From: Metamycoplasma equirhinis | Lineage (GTDB): Bacteria > Bacillota_I > Bacilli_A > Mycoplasmatales > Metamycoplasmataceae | Assembly (NCBI RefSeq): GCF_006385185.1 | Contig: NZ_VFIX01000004.1 | Span: forward strand, 1 to 64,000 | DNA: 64,000 bases | Reading direction: 5' to 3' | Shown here: positions 32,706-44,630 of the stretch, one piece after another | How the letters are laid out: each line of letters begins with the position of its first letter | How positions within the stretch are numbered: the stretch's first letter is position 1 | Translations under genes and position numbers: made by a program | The notes under the pieces: generated by a model | What the model saw: only the letters and a program-made list of their open reading frames with translations | The model's database searches: none | What the model was told of the DNA's origin: nothing

Positions 32706-33572
32706 TTAATTTTCAATAAATCACTGGTAACCAATTTGGATATCGCTTTGCTTAAATTTTATTTCCTTTTTATCATTAATTTGTCTTATTTTTTGGAGAA
32801 ATTCGATAAATGTTTCGCTATATTTTGAAGGGATTAATTCTAAATCATATAAATAAATTAAATTTAGAAAATTGCCATCCTCTTGGTCAGAATTTTCTTG
32901 TTCGTTTATTAATGCTAAACCATGGTATTCAATATTTTCTATTACAACATTAACGATATAGACACCATTTTTTAGTCTATTTAAATTTTTTGGATATTGA
33001 AAACGAAAATGATCAAGAAAAGTAATAAATGAATAATTTTCAATTAATAATTCATTTATTGCAGAAATATTACCTTCGCTAATAAATTCATTGATTAATG
33101 AGGAAGAAATTTTGACTTTATTTGCTTTAATTTCATCAGCAATTTTAACATCAAAATAATTCGCTAGAATCTTAGGTGTACCTTTTTTCATGAAACCAAA
33201 TTTAAAATCTTGTCCACAAACAATTTTTTTAACATTATTTAAAAGCAACGTGTCAATGAATTTTTTATAATCCAAATTAAGCTTGTTTTGATCCATTTCG
33301 ACAATAAAAACATATTCGAAACCTAATTTATCTAATGTATATAATCTTGGTTTCAATTGAAAAGCTTTTTTATTAGCGACTAAGCCATTTTTTATTGGAG
33401 ATTTAAATATTATCGTCGCTAATTTTAGGGTATTTGATTCATTACGTAAATCTCTTGCAATTTTAAAAAGTGAATTATGGCCAATATGAAGTGTTTCAAA
33501 AGAACCTAAACAAATAATTAAATTATCATCAATTGGTAATTTATTTTCAATGTCTCAATTATATATTTTCAT
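32706..33572 (-). CDS. ribF: FAD synthetase RibF with a degenerate kinase domain
   Basis: 288 residues. The N-terminal nucleotidyltransferase has GSFETLHIGH (HxGH motif) and VCGQDFKFGFMKKG, so FMN adenylylation to FAD is supported. The C-terminal riboflavin-kinase-like domain is recognisable (NGVYIVNVVIENIEYHGLALIN, then EFLQKIRQ) but the Mg-ADP motif GxGRxxGFPTAN is absent, replaced near residue 190 by FRFQYPKNLN. Kinase activity is therefore doubtful. The true start is ATG 33572, upstream of the first ATG after a TGA-Trp. Confidence 0.85.
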
Positions 33573-33625
33573 CTCAACATATATTTTAAATAAAAAACCA
33601 AACATCATTGCGATATTTGGTTAAA

Positions 33626-34648
33626 TTATGATAAGTCAATTTGGTCTTTAATACCTTCTAAAGTAGCTATTTCCAAAATCAATTTTTTAACTTTTTCGAG
33701 CAATGTGTGTGATTCATCTCGAAAACTCGGCTCAACCAAATTGTTATTTTCAGTTCAATCTCCTGATTTTTCAAGAATTTTTTGAATATTTTTAAAACTA
33801 TTGTTATATTCAATGTGATTGATATTGTCAACTATATTAGGTAAAATTTTTTCATAAGCAGTTTTAAAATCATTATATAATGTCTTATTATATTTTATAA
33901 ATTCCTCATGCCATAGTCCCATTTCATATGTTAAATTAACAATAGCATGCGAATGACTATGTGAATTTTTATCTGATTCAATATTGATTTTATCTAAATC
34001 TTCTTTTTTAGTCAATTTATTTTGGTCGTAAATATGAGCTTTAAGAAATTTTCATAGGGCTTCAAGACTTCTTTGGGTTTCGGCTAGTTCAATATTTATT
34101 CCCGATAAACGTTTGTCAATAGTTGTTAAATGTTTCAAAAATTCTTCATTTTCAAAGGCAAGATTTGTATCAACTAAAACAGCGTCTACGTCTTGAAAAA
34201 TTAAACAATATTTTAGTAAGTAAATTGCAAATCAATTATCCTCCATAGTATTAATTTCATCATTAATTCATTTTTCGTAAAATTCACGAATTTTACTACC
34301 ATTTTCAGCGATTGATTGTTCACTTGCTAAATCTTTGAGCTTTTTACGTAGTGATTCTACATTTCGCTTTAAAGAAACATAATTTATTCGGTAATTACGA
34401 TATCTTGTTTTAACTTTATTAAATAAATTAGTTAAATCATCTTTGTATAATTTATATATTTGTTGAGTAGGTGTATTTTTAAATTTATGTTCTGTTTTTT
34501 TATCATTTTCTTTAAATTCGTCAAGATCTAAATTATTTTCTTTATCTTCGTTTTTATTAATATTACAAGCGCTAGAAACAATTGGTACAGTTAAAAATGC
34601 TGAAGAAATTAATAAGCTCGAAAATAATAATTTATTTTTTTGTTTCAT
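33626..34648 (-). CDS. Lipoprotein of unknown function with a His-rich motif
   Basis: 340 residues. SPII signal, lipobox SSAC (Cys28), then an acidic K/E/N-rich linker and a helical body. A short histidine cluster HSHSHA lies at 230-235, near the conserved-looking GLWHEEFIKY. Helical bundles with clustered His occur in metal-binding surface proteins, but no family is recognised. It follows the next lipoprotein gene by one base (stop at 34650, start at 34648). Four TGA-Trp. Confidence 0.7.
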
Positions 34649-34649
34649 T

Positions 34650-36518
34650 TTATTTATCCTCTATTTTATCGATTGTAAAAATGTTTTTTAAATTGCCTGA
34701 ATATCCTTTAAAACCATTTCAATATAAGTAAACTGATTTCAATTTTTGTTCGCCTTCAGATTTAAAACTTAAATCATTTTCATTGGCAAATGAAACAAAA
34801 TCTAGCTTTAAATAGATTCTTCCTAGTTGATTATTGTCTTTAATTACAGAAACATCAATTCGTTTAACACCACTATGAATTTTTTGTGCCTCGTTTTCCA
34901 AAGCATATGCCAGTAAATAATTATTAATATACGATGCTAAAACTTTGACTTGGAATGAATCAGTATCTAATTTCGCAGCTTCGAAATTAGATTTACTATT
35001 ATTTTCTCAATATGAAAATAAATTTTCGAGTTGTTTTCCGGCTTTTTCAAGTAATGTTCTAAATGCAGAAGTTTCGTCATCTTTTTGCAAAAAGTCATTT
35101 AATTTAATTCCTTCCGGAGAATCTTCTTTTTTAACATTGAAACTAAAAATATCTTGTACTCTTACATCTTTTTCTTTTACATTATTAAAAATCATTCCCT
35201 TTAATCTATGACCGTGGTCATCAAAGTTAGAAGATATTAGCGAATAATCTTTAAAAGAACCATCTTTTTTATAAACTCTAACAATAGCCTCCAATAATTG
35301 ATTTGTATTAAAATATTTCGTATATTTAAAATCAATAATTTTATATTCTTTATCACTAGCCTTTTTGCTTTCAGGGATAACTAGATAAAAAATTTCATTT
35401 TTAAACGTTTGAAAAAAATACATAAGTCCTTTAGCGTTTCAAAAATCAAAGGAAGTGGCGCCACTAATAAAATAGTTAATATTATCAACTACATTTATAT
35501 ATTTTTTACCATCAATAAATAAAAGTGGATTAGAAACGTAATCAGTAAATAGTGGTAAGTTGATTTTTAAAGTTTCACCAACACCAAATTTTTGTGTTGT
35601 TGAATAGTTTCTAAATTTGTTTATATAATATTTAATATTTTTTTTGGATTCATTCATTATTGATTGATTATCTCAATTCAAAATATCTTTTATTTTAAAT
35701 GCAATGTAATCAGTTGCGCCCGAATATGATGTTTTAATTTCAGTATCTTGTCAATCAATTATTATTTTTTTGACCTTAACGTTAAATTTATTTAAATACA
35801 AAACTAAAATATTTTCAAATAATTCGCGTTGTCTTTTGTGTTCTGGTGATAGTCATGATTTCGCTTGAATATATTGAGTTTCAAAAATATCATTAAATAT
35901 TATTCTTTTACTATTATATTTTTTCGCATTATTCATGTAATGTTGATTCATTGTCGAGTAATTTGATTCAATATCTTGAATTACTCTAAAAATAATCGTT
36001 TGTAAATCAGCAAAGTATGGATCGCCTTCCCGATTATAATCATGTTTATTTTTTTCAGATAAAACCGAAAATCATTCATCATTCAAATCATTTGCCGAAT
36101 CAATTTCATCAAAAGTATATTCGTTTAGAAAATCATTAATATCGCTTTCTTCAGTGCTATTTTCTATATTAATATTATTATACTCACTCAATGACTGTTT
36201 TCAAGTTGTGCGAACTGGAAAATCAAATTTATATTCTAAGGTTTCGCTTGCATTTTTTAAGTAAAATTTATTATCCTTGACAAAGGCTAAATCAAAGTAT
36301 ATTTTTTGATTTTTTTTGTCATAAGAATAAAAAATTTTTTCACTATTGTGTAAAGATGCAATTTGACCGATGCTTAAACGATTCAAAAAAACACGAGAAA
36401 TTTTAGAAATATCTAAAAAAACAGCTTGTTTTTTGTGCGTGCAAGCGATTAAAATTGGTGTTAATATGACAATTGGCGCTAAACCTAAAATACTAGCTGA
36501 AATGTGGTTTTTTTTCAT
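34650..36518 (-). CDS. Large surface lipoprotein of unknown function
   Basis: 622 residues. SPII signal with lipobox LIAC (Cys26), then a body with several TGA-Trp and many aromatic residues, and no recognised enzyme motif. It is divergent from the ZIP-like gene and one base from the His-motif lipoprotein gene downstream, so those two are surely co-transcribed. Possibly related to the aromatic-rich P60-like surface proteins of the Hominis group, but I cannot confirm this. Confidence 0.65.
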
Positions 36519-36569
36519 ATTTATCTATATTTTATCATTTTTTATTTAACTTGAATTAAAAAAATATTG

Positions 36570-36575
36570 TATAAT
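36570..36575 (+). promoter_or_regulatory. -10 box for the ZIP-like gene
   Basis: TATAAT, 29 bases before ATG 36605, in the divergent gap between the lipoprotein and the transporter genes. No convincing -35. Confidence 0.5.
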
Positions 36576-36604
36576 GTAGTAATTATTTCGAGAAAAGAGG
36601 GCGT

Positions 36605-37534
36605 ATGTTTATTAAAGAATCATTAATAGATAATTTGTATTTAAGAATATTTGCCAACTTGATTATTTATGTATTAATTATTCTTGCTGTACCCGTATTA
36701 TTGCAATTATTTTTATCAATTTTTAAAACAAAAATAAGCGATAAAAAAAGTATTTATTTATATGCGTTTTCAACCGGAATGTTTTTAATGATCGGTTCGA
36801 TCGGATTTATGCAAGAGGCTTTCTTAAATTTAAGATGAATACATAGCTTAGGAATTAGTGAATTTCAATACAATGCTTGACTTGCATTAATAATAGGATC
36901 AAGTTCACTTCTTGGTTTAATAATTGTAATTTTAGGGAGATATATTTTCGTTAAAATTAGTAAAAAAACAAATATACATATTCATAGTGACCATAGTGAG
37001 CATGGGCACTCAGATCACTTAATTTCAATTAAAGATATTGATAATCCCAAAGCGGCTTGAATGGCCATAATAATGTTAATGAGTCATAGAATTATTGATG
37101 GTGTATTTTTGGGATATGGTGTTTTTGCATTAACATATTCAAGCACAGATTACAAGGCGATAATTCCGCTTCTAATAACATTTAATATTCACATTATTCT
37201 TGAAGTTATTATTGTCTACTATCGTCAAATTCAATATGGACAAAAAAAATGAAAAGCAATTTTATATAACCTTTTAACAATTGCATTAATTATTCCATTT
37301 ATGTTTTTAGGAGCTTTTCTAGGTAAAGAAATTCGTGATAGTAGATGAATTTTACCTGTATTATACGCGCTAGCAGGTTCAATTATAATTTTCATGGCAG
37401 TATTTGAATTAATTCCAGAATTTATTCACGTTAGAAATCAAAATCCAAAAACATTGTATATGACATTTGCAATTTTTGCAGCAGCAATTGTTATAACAAT
37501 AATTATTCTGTCATTCCACGGACATATAGCTTAA
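36605..37534 (+). CDS. ZIP-family metal transporter
   Basis: 309 residues, about eight membrane helices. The ZIP metal-site helices are visible: SHRIIDG (His161, Asp165) and FNIHIILE (His196, Glu200). Between helices 3 and 4 lies a histidine-rich cytoplasmic loop at 125-138 with seven His. It likely imports Zn2+ or another divalent metal. GAGG precedes ATG 36605. Stop lies 9 bases before the OppA-like lipoprotein start, so the two probably form one transcript. Many TGA-Trp. Confidence 0.78.
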
Positions 37535-37543
37535 GGAGGAGAA

Positions 37544-39976
37544 ATGAAAAAGAAATTTCTAGCATTTTTGCCGTTATTGTGTCTTATTTTTTCGTTTCCC
37601 ATCTCGGCCTCATGCCAGAAAAACAACTTTAATAAAAATCATCACATTTTTATAGATTATTCAAATTTGCCTAATGATTTTGGGAATTTTGGTTACTTGT
37701 TAAATAATTCGCAATCTGAAAATATTCGCAAAATCAATCTTATAACTGGTAGCAAGCTATTTCGATTAAAATCTCAAAAACAACCAATTATTGATTTTCG
37801 TGACAACATTGTTTTACAACCCACAGAATTATTTTATCAATTTGAATATGCAAAAAATATTACCATTAATAGCAAAATTGCAAATCACGTTCAAGTAAAT
37901 AGTTTTGACAATTATCTTATTGATGAAATATCATATAAAAACGATGAACCAAAAGATATAAATAAATTTTATCCAAAGAAAGATAAAGGCAACGGTTTTA
38001 ATTTACCTTATTTATTTATTCCTTCCAAAAATACAAAATCTATTAATAGTCAACTATTTTTCGAATCTCTTTCAAATTCAAATGGATTTAAAATTGAAGT
38101 TAACGATATAAACTCAAAAAAATGAATAGATTATAAAGGAAATAGTATCAATAGCAATGTAACAATAAATGATTTTAGATTAGGTATTTTAAAGTCACTT
38201 TTATTAGACGAGCGCTTTAGAAATAATTGGCTAAAGAAAAAAAATATTGCCTTAACAAATAAGCAACAATCTTTTATAAAAGATAATCCAACCATATTTA
38301 AAAATTCAAAATTTGTTGACTATCTAGAAACTTACAGTATAGATATTGAGACATTGCTAGATTTTAATAGTAATTTTTTGGAATTTAAAACACAAGAAAA
38401 CAAATACATCAATTTATTGGACTTTTTCAAAAGCTTTTTTATATACACAAATTATGCAGATGCTTTGCCATTTGAATACATTAATGAAAAATATAAAAAT
38501 TTCAAAAATAACATTGATTGATTTTTTGAATATGGGCAAACTTATAAAAACACGCTATATTCATCATATTATTACATTTCAAAAAATTCAAACATTGAGT
38601 TAAAACTAATTAAAAATGAAACATATGATGCAAACGATAGTTCACTAAAGGAAATTATTTTAAAATATAATCCAATGGCCGTTCCAAATGAAACTTTTGG
38701 AAGTCAAATGTATAATGCTATAAAACAAAATATTGTTTCAACATTAAATTTTGATGATTTAAACATCAATCAACGCCAAGAAATTTTAAAAAATTACCAT
38801 AACTACAATATAAATTATGATCGAAGGATTGAAAAATATTTTCCACATACAAAAATCATTAATAATCTTTTACCTTTAAATTCCAAACATTATTTTAATG
38901 ATGAATTTTCACAATTATACTATGGTGTAAACATTAACGAACTTAACGAAAATTTGGAATTAATAAAACTCCAAAACCCTAAAGCGTTTGCTTTTAGATC
39001 ATTATTTAACAATTTAATTAATCACTATGGCTTATTGAATGGAAACAAAGATGTTTGATTAAGTCAAGCTCCGGCCGATTTAGAAATAAATGCTAAAAAT
39101 AACGGATTAAATTATAGTTTTATACGCGATGCACTTGTTAATATTTCAAAACCGATTGTATTTTCTTACGAAAATAATAGTTTAGAAAATTGACACAATA
39201 TTTATCAATTTCAAAATAAAAAGTGAGCAAATGAAATTGACAATAGTGGCATTGATAATAAATTAAAGCCTTTTAATTTAAATCAAATTTCTATTGCATT
39301 AAATTCATTAATAAATGATTTTTACGCCAATAATAAAAAGGTTAATGATATTGAATTTGATATTCCAATTCAGGCAAATTTAATTAATTATGAGCTAAAT
39401 AATAAACTTGCAAAAATGACAAAATTATTTAACGATATTAATATACGTCTTAAACCAAATTTTGTAATTATTGATAATTATGAAAAATACCGTGAATATT
39501 TTTTGAGTAATAAATCAATCTATAAAGAGAATAATTTCAATTTATTAAGAGCAAATACCGAAGAATTTATTAGCCATCAGATAATTTCCGCAAACACAAA
39601 TTTGTTGCTTTATATGAATATAATTTACAAAACAATTTCAGATTCAACTAACACGTATTTAGAAACTAAAAACTTAATTAAGCATTTAAAATCTAAATCA
39701 ATTGAATTTTCAGACAATAGTTTTTCACAATTTAAAATTTTTTTAGAAAATAAGGAAAACAAAATTAAAAATGCTTTACTAGAATATTTGCGAATTCTTC
39801 CACTTGAAAATACAATTAATTTAATAAACGAAATAAATAACATTATTTCATATACTATTTCATTTGAAAACGAAATATCATCTGAAAATTTCAACAAAAA
39901 AATATATCAAAAATTTATTAAAAAACCAATAGCTTTTGATGGTTTAGATTATTTGCAAGATATTGAAATAATATAA
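37544..39976 (+). CDS. OppA-like substrate-binding lipoprotein (orphan)
   Basis: 810 residues. SPII signal, lipobox SASC (Cys24). The middle (LYSSYYYISKN, then ILKYNPMAVPNETFGSQMYNAIKQ, and AFRSLFNNLINHYG) has the pattern of mycoplasma OppA-type peptide-binding lipoproteins such as P80-like proteins. No oppBCDF genes are nearby, so it may serve a distant ABC transporter or act alone, for example as an ecto-ATPase or adhesin as reported for some mycoplasma OppA. AAGGAGGAG precedes the ATG. Several TGA-Trp. Confidence 0.55.
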
Positions 39977-39986
39977 GGAGAGCAAA

Positions 39987-40454
39987 ATGAAAAAGAAATT
40001 AAAATTTACATTTTTATTACTATCATCAAGTGCGTTAGTTTCCACTGGCGCCTTTCTTTCAGCGGCATGTGTTAATCCATTTAAAGCCACGAAACCAGCG
40101 CAAAGACTAAATAGCACTCAACTAAAACAGATTCACGATGAAGTAGTTTTTAAAAGAGCTAAAAATAGTAAAGCTTCAAATAAAGAACTTGGCGAAAAAA
40201 TTACTGAACTAACCGCAAAATATAAAAGATCATTAGATATTGGTAATGATATTAGACACGATTCTGAATTTAAAAAATATTTTTATCTAAAAATACCTAA
40301 TATGTCAAATTACGATCGTGGAGCACATAAATTCAAATTTTGATTCGAGGTCAATAATGAAACAGGATTAGTCGAATTGCATTATGATATCATTTGCTCA
40401 GATTTTCCGGATAATCCAGAAGCAATTAACAAAATTATAAAAATCGATAACTAA
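39987..40454 (+). CDS. Small lipoprotein, tandem family member 1
   Basis: 155 residues. Lipobox SAAC (Cys28). After the linker comes LNSTQLKQI...KITELTAKYKR, then EFKKYFYLKI and a C-terminal strand region with LHYDIICSD. The same layout recurs in the next two genes, so the three are paralogues. AAGGAG precedes ATG 39987, 10 bases after the OppA-like gene. Function unknown; probably surface-exposed. Confidence 0.72.
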
Positions 40455-40471
40455 AGTATAATTTATAAACT

Positions 40472-41005
40472 ATGAAAAAAAAGGGAATTTATTTTTTAAT
40501 ACTAGTAGCACCAATATTATTACCGATTGTAACCATAAGTTGCTACAAAAGAGAAAATAAACAGCATGCTGCTATTAGTGGATATGGAAAATGTCCATGT
40601 GGTGATATAAATGTTAATAGCACTTCAAGCGAAGTTTCGTTTTTATCTTCTACAACATTAAAAAATATTTATGAAAGTACTAATTTTTCATTAACCAAAT
40701 TAGGCAAGATAAAAACTCAGAACGAATTGATTGAAATAATTGAAAAATTAAAGAAAAAATACCAAAAAACTAATATTTTTTTTGATCTCATTAATGATCA
40801 AAATTTTACAAAATACTTCAATTTAAGATTATTTAATTCCAAATTTTTAAAGAAACATTTCATAGAATATGAAATAAATATCGATAAAACCAATTCCAAT
40901 AGGAGTAAAATTTATTTAAGTTATAAAATATATTGCTTAGCGAAAATTCAAAATGGATATCATCCAATTGAAGATGAAAAAAAGATTTTTTTAGATTATT
41001 TATAG
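40472..41005 (+). CDS. Small lipoprotein, tandem family member 2
   Basis: 177 residues. Lipobox TISC (Cys24). It matches its neighbours in the STTLKNIYE...ELIEIIEKLKKKYQ helix pair, the FTKYFNLRLFN segment and the YKIYC near the end. It has two extra Cys close to the N-terminus (KCPCGD) which the others lack. No clear ribosome site before ATG 40472. Confidence 0.72.
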   Translation: MKKKGIYFLILVAPILLPIVTISCYKRENKQHAAISGYGKCPCGDINVNSTSSEVSFLSSTTLKNIYESTNFSLTKLGKIKTQNELIEIIEKLKKKYQKTNIFFDLINDQNFTKYFNLRLFNSKFLKKHFIEYEINIDKTNSNRSKIYLSYKIYCLAKIQNGYHPIEDEKKIFLDYL

Positions 41006-41025
41006 CAATATAAAAGGGGATGAAT

Positions 41026-41568
41026 ATGAAAAAACATTTTTGATTTTTTGGTGCATTGGCAACAACTATTCCTGCGTTTACAATAATAGCAGCTAGCTGT
41101 GATAACAATGGTGCTAATCAAAACAAAAAAAATGTTATACCAAATTACTATAATGATATAACTAGAGGCCTTTTAAGTTCATCACAATTAAGTGAAATCA
41201 AAAAATACTTTTCATTTTCAGCAACTAAAGAAGGAAAAGAAAAAAGTATTTATGATTTGCAAAAAATAATTAAAAAATTGTTGGAAAAGTATAAAGACGA
41301 AGATGATAAAGTTAAAGATTCTAGCGATAAAAATAATGCATACAAACACATTTTAAATGATCCAGAATTCAATAATAATTTTAAAGCCGAAATATTAGAT
41401 CAAGGCGCAGTATATGGCCACCCAATAAAAATTTATTTTTATGAAAAATCAAATGAAAAAGATATTCCGTGTTTAGTGTATAAAATTTTTTGTCCTGATA
41501 GACCAGCAAATGGCGGAAAATTTTCACTAGAATATGAAGGTCGCATTTACTTAGAAATTAATAAATAA
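41026..41568 (+). CDS. Small lipoprotein, tandem family member 3
   Basis: 180 residues. Lipobox AASC (Cys25). Shares SSSQLSEIKKYFSFS...LQKIIKKLLEKYK, DPEFNNNFK and YKIFCPDRPAN with members 1 and 2. The true start is ATG 41026, with AAGGGG upstream, because codon 6 is a TGA-Trp in the signal peptide. Last gene of the plus-strand surface run. Confidence 0.75.
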
Positions 41569-41577
41569 TTAAATAAA

Positions 41578-41616
41578 ATAACAAACTCTAAATTAAAAAA
41601 GGTTTGTTATTTTTTA
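41578..41616. terminator. Terminator between lipoprotein 3 and the P-type ATPase
   Basis: ATAACAAAC (41578-41586) pairs with GTTTGTTAT (41602-41610), followed by TTTTTT on the plus strand. It serves two convergent genes. Confidence 0.75.
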
Positions 41617-44484
41617 TTGTATATGTTTTGATTTATTGTTTGATTTTATCATTACAAATCCGGAATTATTTGAATCAAATTTTTCAAATTTAGATACTAA
41701 AAGATTGGTTACTTTTTGAATCAAATAAATTGGAATTAAAAACATAGGTAATCCTAAACCAATTCCAATCAAAGCGGGCGCTGATTTTAAATTAACATAC
41801 CCTTTAAAAACTAAAGCTAATTTGTTTGCAAAAGCAACAATGATTAAAAAACTTATCGAAAATATCACTGACAAATATACTTTTCAATAATATATCGGAT
41901 TTAGTAAAATAATTGGTTTGCTTGACATTAAGTTAATTGAGTTAAATGCCGCGGTTATTCCTAAAATTAAAAATGCCATTGTTGATGCGGCGCTAATTAT
42001 ATTATTAGGTGAATTATAATAAGCTCAAAGTGCTCCTAAATAATATCCCATCATAGATAAAACACCAATTAGAAGTCCTTTGCAAAGAGTGTCTATTCCC
42101 ATTCCGCCACTAAATATTGATTCATATTTATATATCGGCCTATGATTCATAAAATTTTCTTTCGAATCTTGTAAACCTAGTGCAATCGCCGGAAAACCAT
42201 GAGTAAATAAGTTAATTCATAATAATTGAGACGCTGATAATATATAAATCTCCTGGTTACCTAATTGTGATTTTCAAGATATTGATGAAAATATTGCACG
42301 AAAAACTAATAATCCAATAAAAACCAAAATTATTTCAGCAATTGAAGTTATCAATAAATTTTGAATTACATTTTTTATTTTTTGATAAATCGACCGCCCG
42401 TTATCAACGGCCTTTACGATTGTTGCAAAATTATCATCAGCTAGAATTATATTTGCTGCCTGTTTTGAAGCTTCTGTGCCTGTAATTCCCATTGCGCAAC
42501 CAATATCTGAAGCTTTTAATGCTGGCGCATCATTGACTCCGTCGCCTGTCATTGCTACAACCTGTTCGTTTTTTTGCCAAGCATTAACAATCCTTAATTT
42601 ATCTTCAGGTTTAACTCGCGCATAAACGGAGTATTGTTCGATTGTTTTAGTTAATTCATCATCAGAAATCTTATCTAAATCAGTACCCGTTATTGCTTTA
42701 TCGCCACTTGTAAATATTCCCAAATTTTTTGCGATTGCAATAGCTGTATTTAAATTATCTCCTGTTATCATTATTGGCTTAATTCCCGCACGTTTGCATT
42801 GCAAAATAGACTCTCTAGCAGTTTCACGTGGTGGATCTATCATGGCTATTAATCCCAAAAACTCAAAACCACTTTCAATTTCTTCAATATTTTTTTGTGA
42901 TACTTTATTTAAAAACAGGTTATCAACTTTTCTATATCCTATCGCTAAAACCCGATATGCTTGATTAGCCCATTTTTCATTTTGTTCAAGAATTTTTTGT
43001 TTTTCAATTTGATTTATATTGGCGCATTTGTGTAAAAGAACATCGGGAGCGCCTTTTGTAATTAAAATGTTTTCATTATTTATTAAATGAATAGATGTCA
43101 TCAATTTTCGTGACGAGTCAAAAGGAATAGTGAATAATCGAGGGTGTTGACTAATTAAATTATTTTTATATTTATTAATTGAGTGTTTTTCTAGCTCATA
43201 TAAAAATGATATTTCCGTAGGATCACCAGCAACTTTATAAATTCCATTATCATTAATTAAATTAGCTTCAGAACAAAGCGAACCATATTCGATTACTTTG
43301 ATTAAATTTTCATTTGTTATTTGTTTTTTTGAACTAAAATTTTTACCGTCAAAAATATCAATTATCGTCATTTTGTTTTGTGTTAATGTGCCAGTTTTGT
43401 CAGAACAAATAACTGCGCAACTGCCTAGTGCTTCTACTGCCATCAAATCTTTCACAATAGCTTTTTGTTTGGCCATTCTTTGAATCCCAATTGCCAGAAT
43501 TATTGAAGAAAATGCGATTAATCCTTCAGGGATAGCAGCAACAGCTAAGGAAATAGCATTAACTATTGAAGTACTTCAGAAAATTTTATCTGTAAGTGAA
43601 CTTTTTGTTGCTAATTGAAAAATTATTTGTACAATAAAGCTCAAACAGAATAATGCTAAACCGGTATAGCCGAAAATTTTTCCTAATTTGTTTATTTTTA
43701 TTTGTAGCGGACTAATAGTTGATTTCTGTGAACTTACTAAATTCGAAATTTTTCCCAATTCTGTGTTTTTTGCTATCGCAGTAACAACAAAATATCCTGT
43801 ACCTGTTGCTACTATTGATGATGAATAAACCATGAAACGACGATCTGCTATTGGTAATTGTAAATTGCGCGCCATATTTGCATCTTTAAATGCTGGTTCA
43901 CTTTCGCCTGTTAAGGAACTCTCAATAACGCTTAAATTTGACGAAGTTAGTAGATAACCATCAGCAGGAATAACGTCACCTGATTCAACCATAACAATAT
44001 CACCGATTGTAATATCTGTTGCCTCGATTAACATTAAATTTCCGTTTCTGATAACTCTACTTTGTAGTGGACTTAGTTTCTTTAATGCGTCAATTGCTTT
44101 AGCGCTTTTGATTTCTTGAATTGCGCCTATCGCGGAATTCGTAAGAACAACAAACAATATAATTGTAGGTTCAATAAATTCAATTAATAAACGATTATTA
44201 TTGCCATACCAATTTCAATTACTTTCAACACCATTAACAATTGCTAAAATATATGAAAGCAAAGATGCAAACAAAAGAATAATTACTAAAATATCTTTAA
44301 ATTGGCTTAAATAAGCAATAAAGGGATTTAGTTTTTTTGTTTCATCTAATTTGTTTTTACCATATTTTTCCTGTCTAGCTTTTATTTCGTTTTCATTTAA
44401 TCCAGTTTTAATATCAGTTTTTATTTCTATTTCGTTAATTTGATATTGAATTTGATTATGTGATTTTTTTTGCAATTTCGTCAT
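41614..44484 (-). CDS. P-type cation-transporting ATPase (PacL/SERCA-like)
   Basis: 956 residues. Phosphorylation motif DKTGTLTQNK with Asp362, actuator loop LTGESEP, KGAPDVLLHKC, and hinge MTGDGVNDAPALK. M4 has AAIPEGL as in Ca2+ pumps. An N-terminal cation-ATPase region and a C-terminal six-helix block are present. It probably exports Ca2+ (or transports another cation). Five or more TGA-Trp codons divide standard-code reading. AAGGAAA upstream of ATG 44484. Confidence 0.9.
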
Positions 44485-44584
44485 TTTATTAAATTTCCTT
44501 AAATTAGTTTGTTGATTTAGTGAGTTGTATATAGCATAATTTTACTAAAAATAAAGCTGGTTTTTTGTTTTTAAAAATAATAAA

Positions 44585-44622
44585 AAAAGAAGCAAAACTT
44601 TGCAATTAAAATCCGCTTCTAT
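44585..44622 (-). terminator. Terminator after pgsA
   Basis: GAAGC (44589-44593) pairs with GCTTC (44615-44619); the minus strand then runs into TTTTTTTATT. The loop is long (about 21 bases), so the call is moderate. The rest of 44485-44630 shows no gene. Confidence 0.5.
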
Positions 44623-44630
44623 TAATCAAT

